Origin: Candidatus Methylomirabilota bacterium
GTDB lineage: Bacteria > Methylomirabilota > Methylomirabilia > Methylomirabilales > Methylomirabilaceae
DNA length: 36,606 nt
Reading direction: 5' to 3'
Assembly: GCA_028870115.1 (NCBI GenBank)
Contig: JAGWQH010000063.1
Span: forward strand, 1-36,606
Part shown: positions 24,537 through 31,344 of the stretch, piece by piece
How positions within the stretch are numbered: position 1 is the first letter of the stretch
Layout: each line of letters begins with the position of its first letter
Position numbers and translations under genes: made by a program
Notes under the pieces: generated by a model
Databases searched by the model: none
What the model was told of the DNA's origin: nothing
What the model saw: only the letters and a program-made list of their open reading frames with translations

Positions 24537-25469
24537 TCACCGGCGCGTCACCGTCCAGGAAGGTTCCAGGCAAGGCTCTGTAAAGGCCGGCAAGGGCTCT
24601 CCCGCCATCCAGGCATCGATTACGAACCGATAGCGCCGTACGAGCGGCGCGAGCAGTTCGGGTGGGAGACTCCTGCCCTGGAGCTTGACAACATCGACGC
24701 CGGCATTGAGGATATCGGCCAGGTAATTGATTGCGCTGATCTGACGGCTTGGCAAAAGCCGTGTAGCTACGCATCGCTCGCCCCGGTACAGCTCCCAGGG
24801 CTGCTCACAGATCTTGAAGCAGACCCCGGCGCCTCCCCGCTTCACGCTCCCCATCAGGCGACTTCCGCCTTTAGGTTGTGCTGCCGACGGAGCGGAATTC
24901 AGTCGATAGTAGCTTGGCATCCAGCATTTACCTAACAGGATAAACTCGTCCACCATGTGGATCATCGCCTCGATCCTCACGTCGGGAACCTGCGCGAAGG
25001 CAGCGATCTCATCAGGCATCACGGTGCCTGGGAGGACGACCGCGTCGGCCCCCAAGTCGCGGTAAAAGGCGGCATCGGCCTCATTCATGACGGCGCAGCC
25101 GATGCTGGCCGTAATGCCAAGCCGCGGGTACCGGCTGCGGAGCTCGGCCAGAAGGCCGACATCGTTTACGATGACGCCATCGATCCCCCAGTCGGTCAGC
25201 TCTCCGACCTTGTCCACAAGGTCCCGTCGCTCGGCCTGGCGAGGGATGGTATTGAGCGCCGCCTGCACGTGACGTCCCTGCGCATGGGCCGCCGCCAGAA
25301 TGTCCTGAAGCGCCAGAGAGGTCAGTTCGCTTCTTGGTCCGCCGCGACTGAAGCCTTCGAGTCCGACGTAGATAGCGTCGGCGCCGGCCTCCAACGCCGC
25401 CTGAGCCGCCTTCAGGCTGCCCGCCGGCGCCAGGAGGGCAGGCTTCGTGTTATTCAGGGTGCGCGCCAT
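24537..25469 (-). CDS. U32 family protein 3
   Basis: This is a 310-residue U32-family protein: PALLAPAGSLKAAQAALEAGADAIYVGLEGFSRGGPRSEL at the N-terminus, then IDGVIVNDVGLLAELRSRYP and the motif VVKLQGRSLPPELL near the end. Cysteines of the usual cluster are partly present (LGKCW, GVCFKICEQPW). The first cysteine of the C-x6-C pair seen in U32 protein 1 is replaced by Glu here (DEFILLGKC), so cluster binding may differ. The ATG at 25469 overlaps the end of the DUF488 gene by 20 bases. First of three tandem U32 genes; the pair UbiU/UbiV works as a complex, so three different U32 subunits may act together. Confidence 0.8.
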   Translation of the reverse strand: MARTLNNTKPALLAPAGSLKAAQAALEAGADAIYVGLEGFSRGGPRSELTSLALQDILAAAHAQGRHVQAALNTIPRQAERRDLVDKVGELTDWGIDGVIVNDVGLLAELRSRYPRLGITASIGCAVMNEADAAFYRDLGADAVVLPGTVMPDEIAAFAQVPDVRIEAMIHMVDEFILLGKCWMPSYYRLNSAPSAAQPKGGSRLMGSVKRGGAGVCFKICEQPWELYRGERCVATRLLPSRQISAINYLADILNAGVDVVKLQGRSLPPELLAPLVRRYRFVIDAWMAGEPLPAFTEPCLEPSWTVTRR

Positions 25470-25836
25470 GCTCTTCGAGCAGCGTCTTGAGGATCGAGCG
25501 GTGACAGCGGGCCTCGTCTGCGCAATAGCACCCCACGGAAAAGGCTGTGTGCCGCGAAAAGGCCGCCAGGAGGCCGAGGAGCCGACTGGCAGCAGGACGC
25601 TTCATCTCGGCCCGGTACCGCCTGACGAACGTCTGCCACTCACGCTCATCCCGAGCGTGAAGCGCGATCTTGACGAGGTCCTCCGATGGCGCCAGCTCCG
25701 GCAGCCACACGTCATAAAAGTCACGTGACGCATATTCACTTTTGGGCACTCCCCGCGGCGGACGCCGAACCGTGCCCAGGCGCAGCCCCTCGCCGGGAAT
25801 CCGAGGAGTGCCGAGTCGAACAACCCGTATCGCCAT
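25450..25836 (-). CDS. DUF488 family protein
   Basis: This 128-residue DUF488-type protein shows the family marks VRLGTPRIPGEGLRLGTVRRPPRG near the start, EYASRDFYDVWLPELAPS in the middle and the C-terminal GCYCADEARCHRSILKTLL with CxC and RCHR. DUF488 members are small, widespread and without a settled function. The conserved Cys/His suggest metal binding or redox chemistry. The ATG at 25836 has AAGGAGAG at a longish distance upstream. It starts 29 bases after the P-type ATPase and overlaps the first U32 gene by 20 bases, so it is translated within this operon. Confidence 0.85.
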   Translation of the reverse strand: MAIRVVRLGTPRIPGEGLRLGTVRRPPRGVPKSEYASRDFYDVWLPELAPSEDLVKIALHARDEREWQTFVRRYRAEMKRPAASRLLGLLAAFSRHTAFSVGCYCADEARCHRSILKTLLEEHGAHPE

Positions 25837-25865
25837 GGCTCTGATAACTCTCCTTCCGCTCGTTC

Positions 25866-28568
25866 CTAATCCATTTCCCCGAACCATCCGCGCAGTGCCA
25901 TCCACTTGGCCGATTCTAGCACAGGCGAAATCGTAGAAGCCAACACGACGACGATAGCCCAATCCACGAGCGACAGGCTGAACGTGCTGAATGGCTTGTG
26001 CAGAAACGGCACATAGACAATAACAGCTAACGCCGCTAATCCCCATACCGTCGCCAGATTCAACCACCTATTGGCAAAGGGCTGATTCAACACTGAATGG
26101 CGGTCAGAGCGGAAGTTATAGGCCTTGCAGCTCTCAATCAACACCAGTGAAACAAAAATCATTGTCATGGCCTGTTCGATGCTCCGATCGGAGTTCAACG
26201 CCCATACAAAAAGACCCACGTTGACGGCCGCCGACCACAATCCGCCCACTATCATCACAGTAATAACAGGCCGGGTGAAGATGCCGCCGCGTGGGTTTCG
26301 CGGCTTGCGGCGCATCAAGTCTGGTTCGGACGGGTCTACGGCCAACGCCAAGGCGGGCAAGCCATCGGTAGCAAGATTGACATACAGGATCTGTACGGCC
26401 GTCAACGGTAGGGGCAGGCCGAACAATGTTGCTCCGGCCATCAAGACGATTTCACCCATGTTACATGACAGCAGGTACATCAGATACTTTTTGATGTTAC
26501 CGAAGATGCCCCGACCCTCTTCCACGGCCGCAACAATGGAAGCAAAGTTGTCGTCAGTGAGCGTCATGGCGGCGGCCTCTTTGGTCACGTCCGTACCGGT
26601 GATGCCCATCGCGATGCCGATGTCGGCCTTCCTGAGCGCGGGCGCGTCATTGACTCCGTCGCCCGTCATCGCAACAACGTGACCTTTCTTTTGCAGGGCG
26701 GTGACTACGCGCAGCTTATGCGCCGGGGATACGCGAGCATAGACGTCGATGTTCTCGACCTCGAGCTCAAACTCGGCCTCGCTCATCGCCTCCAGTTCTG
26801 CGCCGGTCACAATGCGGCCTGTCTTGAGTAATCCCAATTCGCGCGCTATCGCTTTGGCGGTCAGCGGGTGGTCGCCGGTGATCATGACCGGCTTAATCCC
26901 GGCCTGTTCGCACGTTTCAATTGCGGCCTTCGCCTCAGGGCGCGGCGGATCAATCATGCCTACCAAGCCTAGAAATGTCATGTCGTGTTCGGCGTTTTCC
27001 AGTGTCGCGCTTGGTTTGAAAGCCACCGCGAGAACCCGCAATGCCTCGCTTGCCATCCGGCGGGCTGTTCCCAAGATCATCTCCCGGCTCTCGGCGCCGA
27101 GGGCTATTTTCCCATCTGCCGTCACTTGCCGAACACACGAATCAAGAATAATTTCCGGCGCGCCTTTGGCGTAAGCTACAACGCCTCCTGACTCGCTGTG
27201 CAAAGTGGTCATGCGTTTGGTTTCGGAGGTGAAGGGGATTTCGTTCACGCGGGGGTATTCTGACTCAAGGTCGGCCTTATTCAACCCGGCTTTGGCGGCA
27301 GCAACAACCAATGCGCCCTCCGTCGGGTCGCCTTTGACGTGCCAGCGGCCATTGGCCTCGCTGTGAACGATATGCGCGTCGGAGGCAAGCGCAGCGGCGC
27401 GCAAGAGCAGTGTCAGCGGGCTGGAGGGTTCAATGGCGAGGCCATCGCGCGAGAACCGGCCGTGCGGCTCATAGCCTGCCCCGGAAACGTCCAGCATCTT
27501 CCCGGCCACAAAGATCGTACAGACCGTCATCTCGTCTTTCGTCAGTGTGCCGGTCTTGTCGGAGCAGATCACCGACGTGCTGCCGAGCGTTTCGACTGCC
27601 GGGAGACGGCGCATCAGCGCATGACGCTTGACCATCCGCTGCACGCCGATCGCGAGTGAGATCGTGACCACAGCAGGGAGGGCCTCCGGGACAACGGCAA
27701 CCGCCAGCGCAATACCGAAAATCAACATCTCAATGAAGGGTTGCCCACGATACAGGCCGATGGCGACAATGGCTGCGACGACTACGAAGGCGACCCACGC
27801 CAGCGCGTGACCGATCCTATCCAAGCTGTCCTGTAACGGGGTCCTGCCGGTTTCGACCGCCTGGAGCATCCGAGCAATCTTGCCGAACTCCGTATTCATG
27901 CCTGTCGCAACAACAACCGCGCGCGCCCGGCCATAGGTCGCGGCGGTCCCGACGTAGGCCATATTCATACGGTCGCCTAAGGCCAATTCACCGCTCGTGA
28001 GAGGCGCGGCGCATTTTTGCACCGGAACCGATTCGCCCGTCAGCGCAGCTTCTTCAATATGCAAATTAACGGCCTCAATCAATCTGACATCGGCGGGGAT
28101 TTTGTCGCCTGCTCGCAACAGGACGACATCACCCGGCACGAGGGCACGCGCCGGGATTTCAACTTCCTTCCTGTCGCGGAGGGCGGTTGCTGTCGGCGCG
28201 GTCATCTGGCGCAATGCCTCGGTCGCGCGTTCGGCCCGGTATTCCTGGACAAAACCCAAGAGCACGGCAAACAGCACAATGACGGCAATGGCGATGGCTT
28301 CAATCCCGTGTCCAAGGAAGGCGGAGAGCGCCGTCGCCGTGAGCAGAAGGACGATCAACACGTTCTTGAACTGCTCAAAAAGAATCGTCCACGGCGAGAT
28401 GCGGCTGGCGGCTTGCAGTTCATTCGGCCCATATTCCGCTAACCGTTGGACCGCTTCAACCTCTGTCAGACCGGTGGGTGTGGATTCCAGGTGAGCGAAG
28501 ACAGTTTCCCTGGGGAGGGTGTGCCAGAGGACAGGATCGAACCCCCGTCGGGATTCAGGAGGGCCCAT
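25866..28568 (-). CDS. Calcium-type P-type ATPase (P2A, PacL-like)
   Basis: This 900-residue cation pump exports ions across the cytoplasmic membrane with ATP. It has an N-terminal cation-ATPase region, the actuator loop TGES (177-180) and M4 motif PEALP (294-298). The phosphorylation site is DKTGT (D337) and the hinge is TGDGVNDAPAL. Calcium-site residues of SERCA are kept: Glu in PEALP, Asn and Glu in SCNMGEIV (M5), and Asn, Thr and Asp in NLATDGLPA (M6). These favour Ca2+ over Na+/K+, although the PEALP alanine differs from the common PEGLP. The start overlaps the FNT gene by 14 bases. A C-terminal cation-ATPase region follows M6. Confidence 0.92.
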   Translation of the reverse strand: MGPPESRRGFDPVLWHTLPRETVFAHLESTPTGLTEVEAVQRLAEYGPNELQAASRISPWTILFEQFKNVLIVLLLTATALSAFLGHGIEAIAIAVIVLFAVLLGFVQEYRAERATEALRQMTAPTATALRDRKEVEIPARALVPGDVVLLRAGDKIPADVRLIEAVNLHIEEAALTGESVPVQKCAAPLTSGELALGDRMNMAYVGTAATYGRARAVVVATGMNTEFGKIARMLQAVETGRTPLQDSLDRIGHALAWVAFVVVAAIVAIGLYRGQPFIEMLIFGIALAVAVVPEALPAVVTISLAIGVQRMVKRHALMRRLPAVETLGSTSVICSDKTGTLTKDEMTVCTIFVAGKMLDVSGAGYEPHGRFSRDGLAIEPSSPLTLLLRAAALASDAHIVHSEANGRWHVKGDPTEGALVVAAAKAGLNKADLESEYPRVNEIPFTSETKRMTTLHSESGGVVAYAKGAPEIILDSCVRQVTADGKIALGAESREMILGTARRMASEALRVLAVAFKPSATLENAEHDMTFLGLVGMIDPPRPEAKAAIETCEQAGIKPVMITGDHPLTAKAIARELGLLKTGRIVTGAELEAMSEAEFELEVENIDVYARVSPAHKLRVVTALQKKGHVVAMTGDGVNDAPALRKADIGIAMGITGTDVTKEAAAMTLTDDNFASIVAAVEEGRGIFGNIKKYLMYLLSCNMGEIVLMAGATLFGLPLPLTAVQILYVNLATDGLPALALAVDPSEPDLMRRKPRNPRGGIFTRPVITVMIVGGLWSAAVNVGLFVWALNSDRSIEQAMTMIFVSLVLIESCKAYNFRSDRHSVLNQPFANRWLNLATVWGLAALAVIVYVPFLHKPFSTFSLSLVDWAIVVVLASTISPVLESAKWMALRGWFGEMD

Positions 28569-29376
28569 CGTTCGGCCGAGGCTCGCCTCGTAAGTAGGCC
28601 ACCCAATAGACGCCGGCGACCAGCAGGGTTCCGCCGACCACGTTGCCGGCGGTCACAACGACCAGGTTTCTCGCGGCCTTGACGACCGACACCCCGCCCT
28701 CCCCATCCAAGGCGATTCCGAAGGGCAGGAAGAACCAGTTGGCGATCGAGTGCTCGAAGCCCATCGCTACGAATGCGGTAATGGGAAAGAGAATCGCAAA
28801 AATCTTGTCGGCCACGCTGCGCCCGCCCATTGCGAGCCATACCGCCAGACACACCAGCGCGTTGCACAGAACCCCGCGCGCGAAGGCCTCGATCACTGAA
28901 AGTTCGGCCTTCGTGCGAGCGATAGTGATAGCCGTCTCGCCGACAGCGCCTCCGCCAAGATCGGCAATGTCGGCCCACACGACGAGCAGCACCGTAGCCA
29001 GGCAACCGCCCACATTGCCCAGATAGGCCAGAAACCAGTTACGCATGACCTCGCGGGTACCGATCAGTCTGCTCGCCCAGGCCATGGCGATGAGGTTATT
29101 CCCGGTGAACAGCTCGGCGCCCCCCACAACGACGAGGATCAGTCCAAGACTGAAGCTTAAGCCGCCGAACAACCGCATCATGCCGAAGCCAAGGGCGGAT
29201 TTAGTCATTACGACGATGAAAAAGAGCGCCCCCAACGAGATGAAGGCGCCGGCCAGCACAGCCAGCATGAGCAGCGTGAGTGAATCGGTGCGCGCCTTCG
29301 CCACACCGAGACCCTCGACCTTCCGCGCAATCTCGCGCGGCGGATAGGCGTCACCGAAGTGCAGTTCTTTATCCAT
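28555..29376 (-). CDS. Formate/nitrite transporter (FNT) family channel
   Basis: This 273-residue membrane protein is an FNT channel, which forms pentamers and moves formate, nitrite, hydrosulfide or similar small anions. It shows about six helices, ELFTGNNLIAMAWAS with the LFTGN loop, GNVGGCLATV, and the central-pore histidine in AMGFEHSIANWFFLP. These match FocA/NirC. Which anion is carried cannot be read from the sequence. The ATG at 29376 gives the usual short acidic N-terminus; an ATG at 29418 is possible. It is translationally linked to the P-type ATPase, a pairing I do not recognise as standard. Confidence 0.88.
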   Translation of the reverse strand: MDKELHFGDAYPPREIARKVEGLGVAKARTDSLTLLMLAVLAGAFISLGALFFIVVMTKSALGFGMMRLFGGLSFSLGLILVVVGGAELFTGNNLIAMAWASRLIGTREVMRNWFLAYLGNVGGCLATVLLVVWADIADLGGGAVGETAITIARTKAELSVIEAFARGVLCNALVCLAVWLAMGGRSVADKIFAILFPITAFVAMGFEHSIANWFFLPFGIALDGEGGVSVVKAARNLVVVTAGNVVGGTLLVAGVYWVAYLRGEPRPNDGPS

Positions 29377-29475
29377 CCGCTTAGCACCCGCCAACGGAAC
29401 GGCGCCGCCTTTCGGCATCAGCCTCCATCGCTTTGTGAGGCCAAGCAATCCTGCCGAGGCCGCAAGCGCCGCAGC

Positions 29476-29811
29476 TTACCACCTGAGGTCGGCACCGAAC
29501 TGGATCACCAGCCCGCCTGCAACAATGATGGCCAACCCCAACCACGTGGACAGGGGAATGCTTTCTCCGAAGACGAAGCGGCCGCATAGTACGCTCAGCA
29601 TCGCAAAGACACCGACATACACCCCCAGCAACCGGGAGAAATCCCACTGTACGAGGTTAACGATGACGCCGTAGCAGCCGAGAACAGTAAATCCCGCAGC
29701 AATCAACGCCAGGCCGCTGCCGCGCAGCCCCGTACGAATTGCCGCATCACCGCCAACCTCAAGAGCGGCAGCGACGACGAAAGTAAGCCAGGCTACACCA
29801 GATATCCGCAT
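29476..29811 (-). CDS. Small four-helix membrane protein of the drug/metabolite transporter type
   Basis: This 111-residue protein has four predicted membrane helices: VAWLTFVVAAALEVGGDAAI, ALIAAGFTVLGCYGVIVNL, LGVYVGVFAMLSVLCGRFVF and STWLGLAIIVAGGLVIQFG. The first helix carries a Glu (LEVGG) as in the SMR family, and the last helices with FGESIPLSTWLGLAIIVAGG are typical of SMR/EamA half-size proteins. It could be a small multidrug or metabolite transporter, or one half of a heterodimer. It is first of the minus-strand run that leads into the FNT gene, about 100 bases away. Confidence 0.72.
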   Translation of the reverse strand: MRISGVAWLTFVVAAALEVGGDAAIRTGLRGSGLALIAAGFTVLGCYGVIVNLVQWDFSRLLGVYVGVFAMLSVLCGRFVFGESIPLSTWLGLAIIVAGGLVIQFGADLRW

Positions 29812-29965
29812 CGCTCCTCCTCTTTAATCGAGAACTATACAACGCGACTCATACGACCGAACAGAGCCGCTAACCGACCAGCCGCCAGGCGAACGTGCTC
29901 GCCGGAGCGAGTATACTCCAGAAAACAGTTTAGTCGCGGTAGACGGTCGGCTGAACGCCCTCGCT

Positions 29966-29996
29966 AACCCGCGGGTGCGTCGGCGACCAGCGGGTT
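29966..29996. repeat. Hairpin downstream of the VapC gene
   Basis: AACCCGC (29966-29972) pairs perfectly with GCGGGTT (29990-29996); GCTAAC and GTTAGC (29963, 30006) also pair outside. No T-run follows on either strand. It may be an mRNA 3' hairpin. Confidence 0.35.
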
Positions 29997-30027
29997 CATG
30001 TGCGTGTTAGCCTAGCCCGCCAACCCC

Positions 30028-30405
30028 TTAAGGCTTGTGGCCCCGATACTGGATGCCGGGCAGCCCCTTAAAATCCGCATCCTGTGTCCACACCGTTGCC
30101 CCGTAGGCTCGGGCTGTGGCAAGAATGATGCTGTCAGCCATCGGCAGCTTGCGCTCAAGGCTGATGCGAGCGGCCAGTAGCGCGAGCCCAGCGTCGAGAT
30201 CAACCACGGTACCCTGTTGCATCATCGCCACCGCCTGGAGCGCCTGGCCCTCATCTCGTTGCTGGAGAACTCGTTTAAACACCTCGTAGAGCACCAGCGA
30301 TGGAACCAGCAACTCCTCCGTCCGTTCGATGGCCCGCGCGAAGAACGAAGCGTTCGAACCATTCGCGAAATACTCCAGCCACGCACTCGAGTCGACGACA
30401 TTCAT
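30028..30405 (-). CDS. VapC-type PIN-domain toxin
   Basis: This 125-residue PIN-domain RNase should cleave RNA, as VapC toxins do. The acidic active-site residues are all in place: D5 in NVVDSSAWLEYF, E41 in SLVLYEVFKRV, D91 in LPMADSIILATA and D114/D116 near WTQDADF. It is therefore probably active, in contrast to the remnant at 12438-12649. The ATG at 30405 overlaps the antitoxin stop by 4 bases, so the pair is translated together. Proteins of this pair type are common in accessory islands, and GC content here is lower than upstream. Confidence 0.88.
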   Translation of the reverse strand: MNVVDSSAWLEYFANGSNASFFARAIERTEELLVPSLVLYEVFKRVLQQRDEGQALQAVAMMQQGTVVDLDAGLALLAARISLERKLPMADSIILATARAYGATVWTQDADFKGLPGIQYRGHKP

Positions 30406-30608
30406 GGACGGTCCGTCTCACGCTCGACCGTCGTGGCGATGCCCTTAAGGAATCCCCGCATTTCCTTGATCGAGCGTACAGGGATGAGCTCGATGCGATC
30501 CCCGTACAGAACCGCCTGCACCTTCTGACCGGGCGACAGGCCTAGCTTTTCCCGAATCTGCTTTGGAATGACGACCTGGAATTTGGGCGAAATCGTCACC
30601 GTCTCCAT
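30402..30608 (-). CDS. AbrB/SpoVT-type antitoxin (VapB-like)
   Basis: This 68-residue protein is an AbrB/MazE-type swapped-hairpin DNA-binding domain: VTISPKFQVVIPKQIREKLGLSPGQKVQAVLYGDRIELIPV. The C-terminal tail (IKEMRGFLKGIATTVERETDRP) would block the PIN toxin. The ATG at 30608 follows GGAGGTCGTATGG. It precedes and overlaps the toxin gene by 4 bases. It should autoregulate through a promoter upstream; AT-rich TAATGTTTTACAATAACTAT lies there, without a clear operator. Confidence 0.85.
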   Translation of the reverse strand: METVTISPKFQVVIPKQIREKLGLSPGQKVQAVLYGDRIELIPVRSIKEMRGFLKGIATTVERETDRP

Positions 30609-31027
30609 ACGACCTCCATCGATACGAATAATGTTTTACAATAACTATATCGATGGCGAACCCGGGTGTCAAGATCAGCGGCTCTCGGGTGCGCGTCTGA
30701 CCGGAAGGCGTGTCCCCGTAGTTGCGAGATTCCCGATGTGTTGTTGGCTCATAGAGCCGTGATGACCAGCCGCTTGGCGAGTGTGCTCACCCGATCGAGT
30801 TCGGTCCAACAAGTAGTTCGGCCCTCGCAGGCGGCCAACTGCGAGCGAAGCGTGCAGCTCTGTTCAGCCGACCGCAGGCGGCCGGCTGAACTATGGCGCA
30901 TGCTGACCAGCCTATTACGATCACGGAGTTTCTGAAGCCAGAGCGAATTTACTTCGCTTGCCCGGTATTGGTCAGCCTGATCCGGTTAGGACCAACCATG
31001 AGCTACCCCACCGACGTCACCGGGGCG
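30609..31027. other. Intergenic region with two related hairpins
   Basis: No gene is supported here. Two imperfect hairpins, 30815-30840 and 30862-30891, share an identical 11-base core CGCAGGCGGCC (30826-30836 and 30873-30883) between their arms. Outside them I see nothing convincing. Confidence 0.4.
30815..30891. repeat. Pair of REP-like hairpins with a shared core
   Basis: The first hairpin pairs AGTTCGGCC (one bulged base) with GGCCAACT. The second pairs GTTCAGCCG with CGGCTGAAC, nine base pairs. Both contain CGCAGGCGGCC, 47 bases apart. This suggests related small palindromic repeats placed in tandem. Confidence 0.5.
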
Positions 31028-31108
31028 CTAAATCCCGAGCACCTTGGTTTGGACATTGTACTCGGTGAGCGCCTCACGCAGACTTGGCGAGCCTTGCGGT
31101 TTGGTCAT
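31028..31108 (-). CDS. Possible 26-residue peptide overlapping the zinc-finger gene
   Basis: A short frame begins at ATG 31108 behind CAGGAGA at ideal spacing and reads MTKPQGSPSLREALTEYNV before a TAG at 31028. It overlaps the 3' end of the YgiT-type gene in another frame. It could be the start of a lost partner gene. Length and lack of homology make it doubtful. Confidence 0.25.
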   Translation of the reverse strand: MTKPQGSPSLREALTEYNVQTKVLGI

Positions 31109-31286
31109 CGAGTCTCCTGATTGCCTCCTGGATGAGATCAACCGTAGAACTCTCAAAATACGCCTCCCCACATTGGAAACATACATAGGCCGGCATGGCG
31201 TCGAGAAGCAGGTGGTACCCCTTGCGATCCACGTGAAATGGTGCCGCACCGACTTTCATCTCCCCCTGACAGTAAATGCACTTCAT
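31074..31286 (-). CDS. YgiT-type zinc-finger protein
   Basis: This 70-residue protein has the YgiT/MqsA N-terminal zinc finger: CIYCQGEM, a central beta hairpin, and CFQCGEAYFESSTVDLIQEAIRRL. Two C-x2-C pairs would bind zinc. In most genomes such a gene is the antitoxin half of a pair with a small DUF4258 or MqsR-type toxin directly upstream. Here the upstream neighbour is the acyl-CoA ligase and no toxin is visible, so it is an orphan. The ATG at 31286 has AAGGAGAC upstream. Confidence 0.8.
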   Translation of the reverse strand: MKCIYCQGEMKVGAAPFHVDRKGYHLLLDAMPAYVCFQCGEAYFESSTVDLIQEAIRRLDDQTARLAKSA

Positions 31287-31344
31287 TTCGGTCTCCTTGT
31301 CCTGGGGCCTGGCTCCCAATCCTCCGCGGACGGCACATAGGCCG

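Noticed and set aside
22562-25469. U32 genes as secreted collagenases or proteases
   Set aside because: There are no signal peptides, and characterised family members act in cofactor or RNA hydroxylation.
29963-30011. attC-like integron site near the VapBC pair
   Set aside because: GCTAAC/GTTAGC pair but the consensus flanks do not fit and no integrase or cassette array is present.
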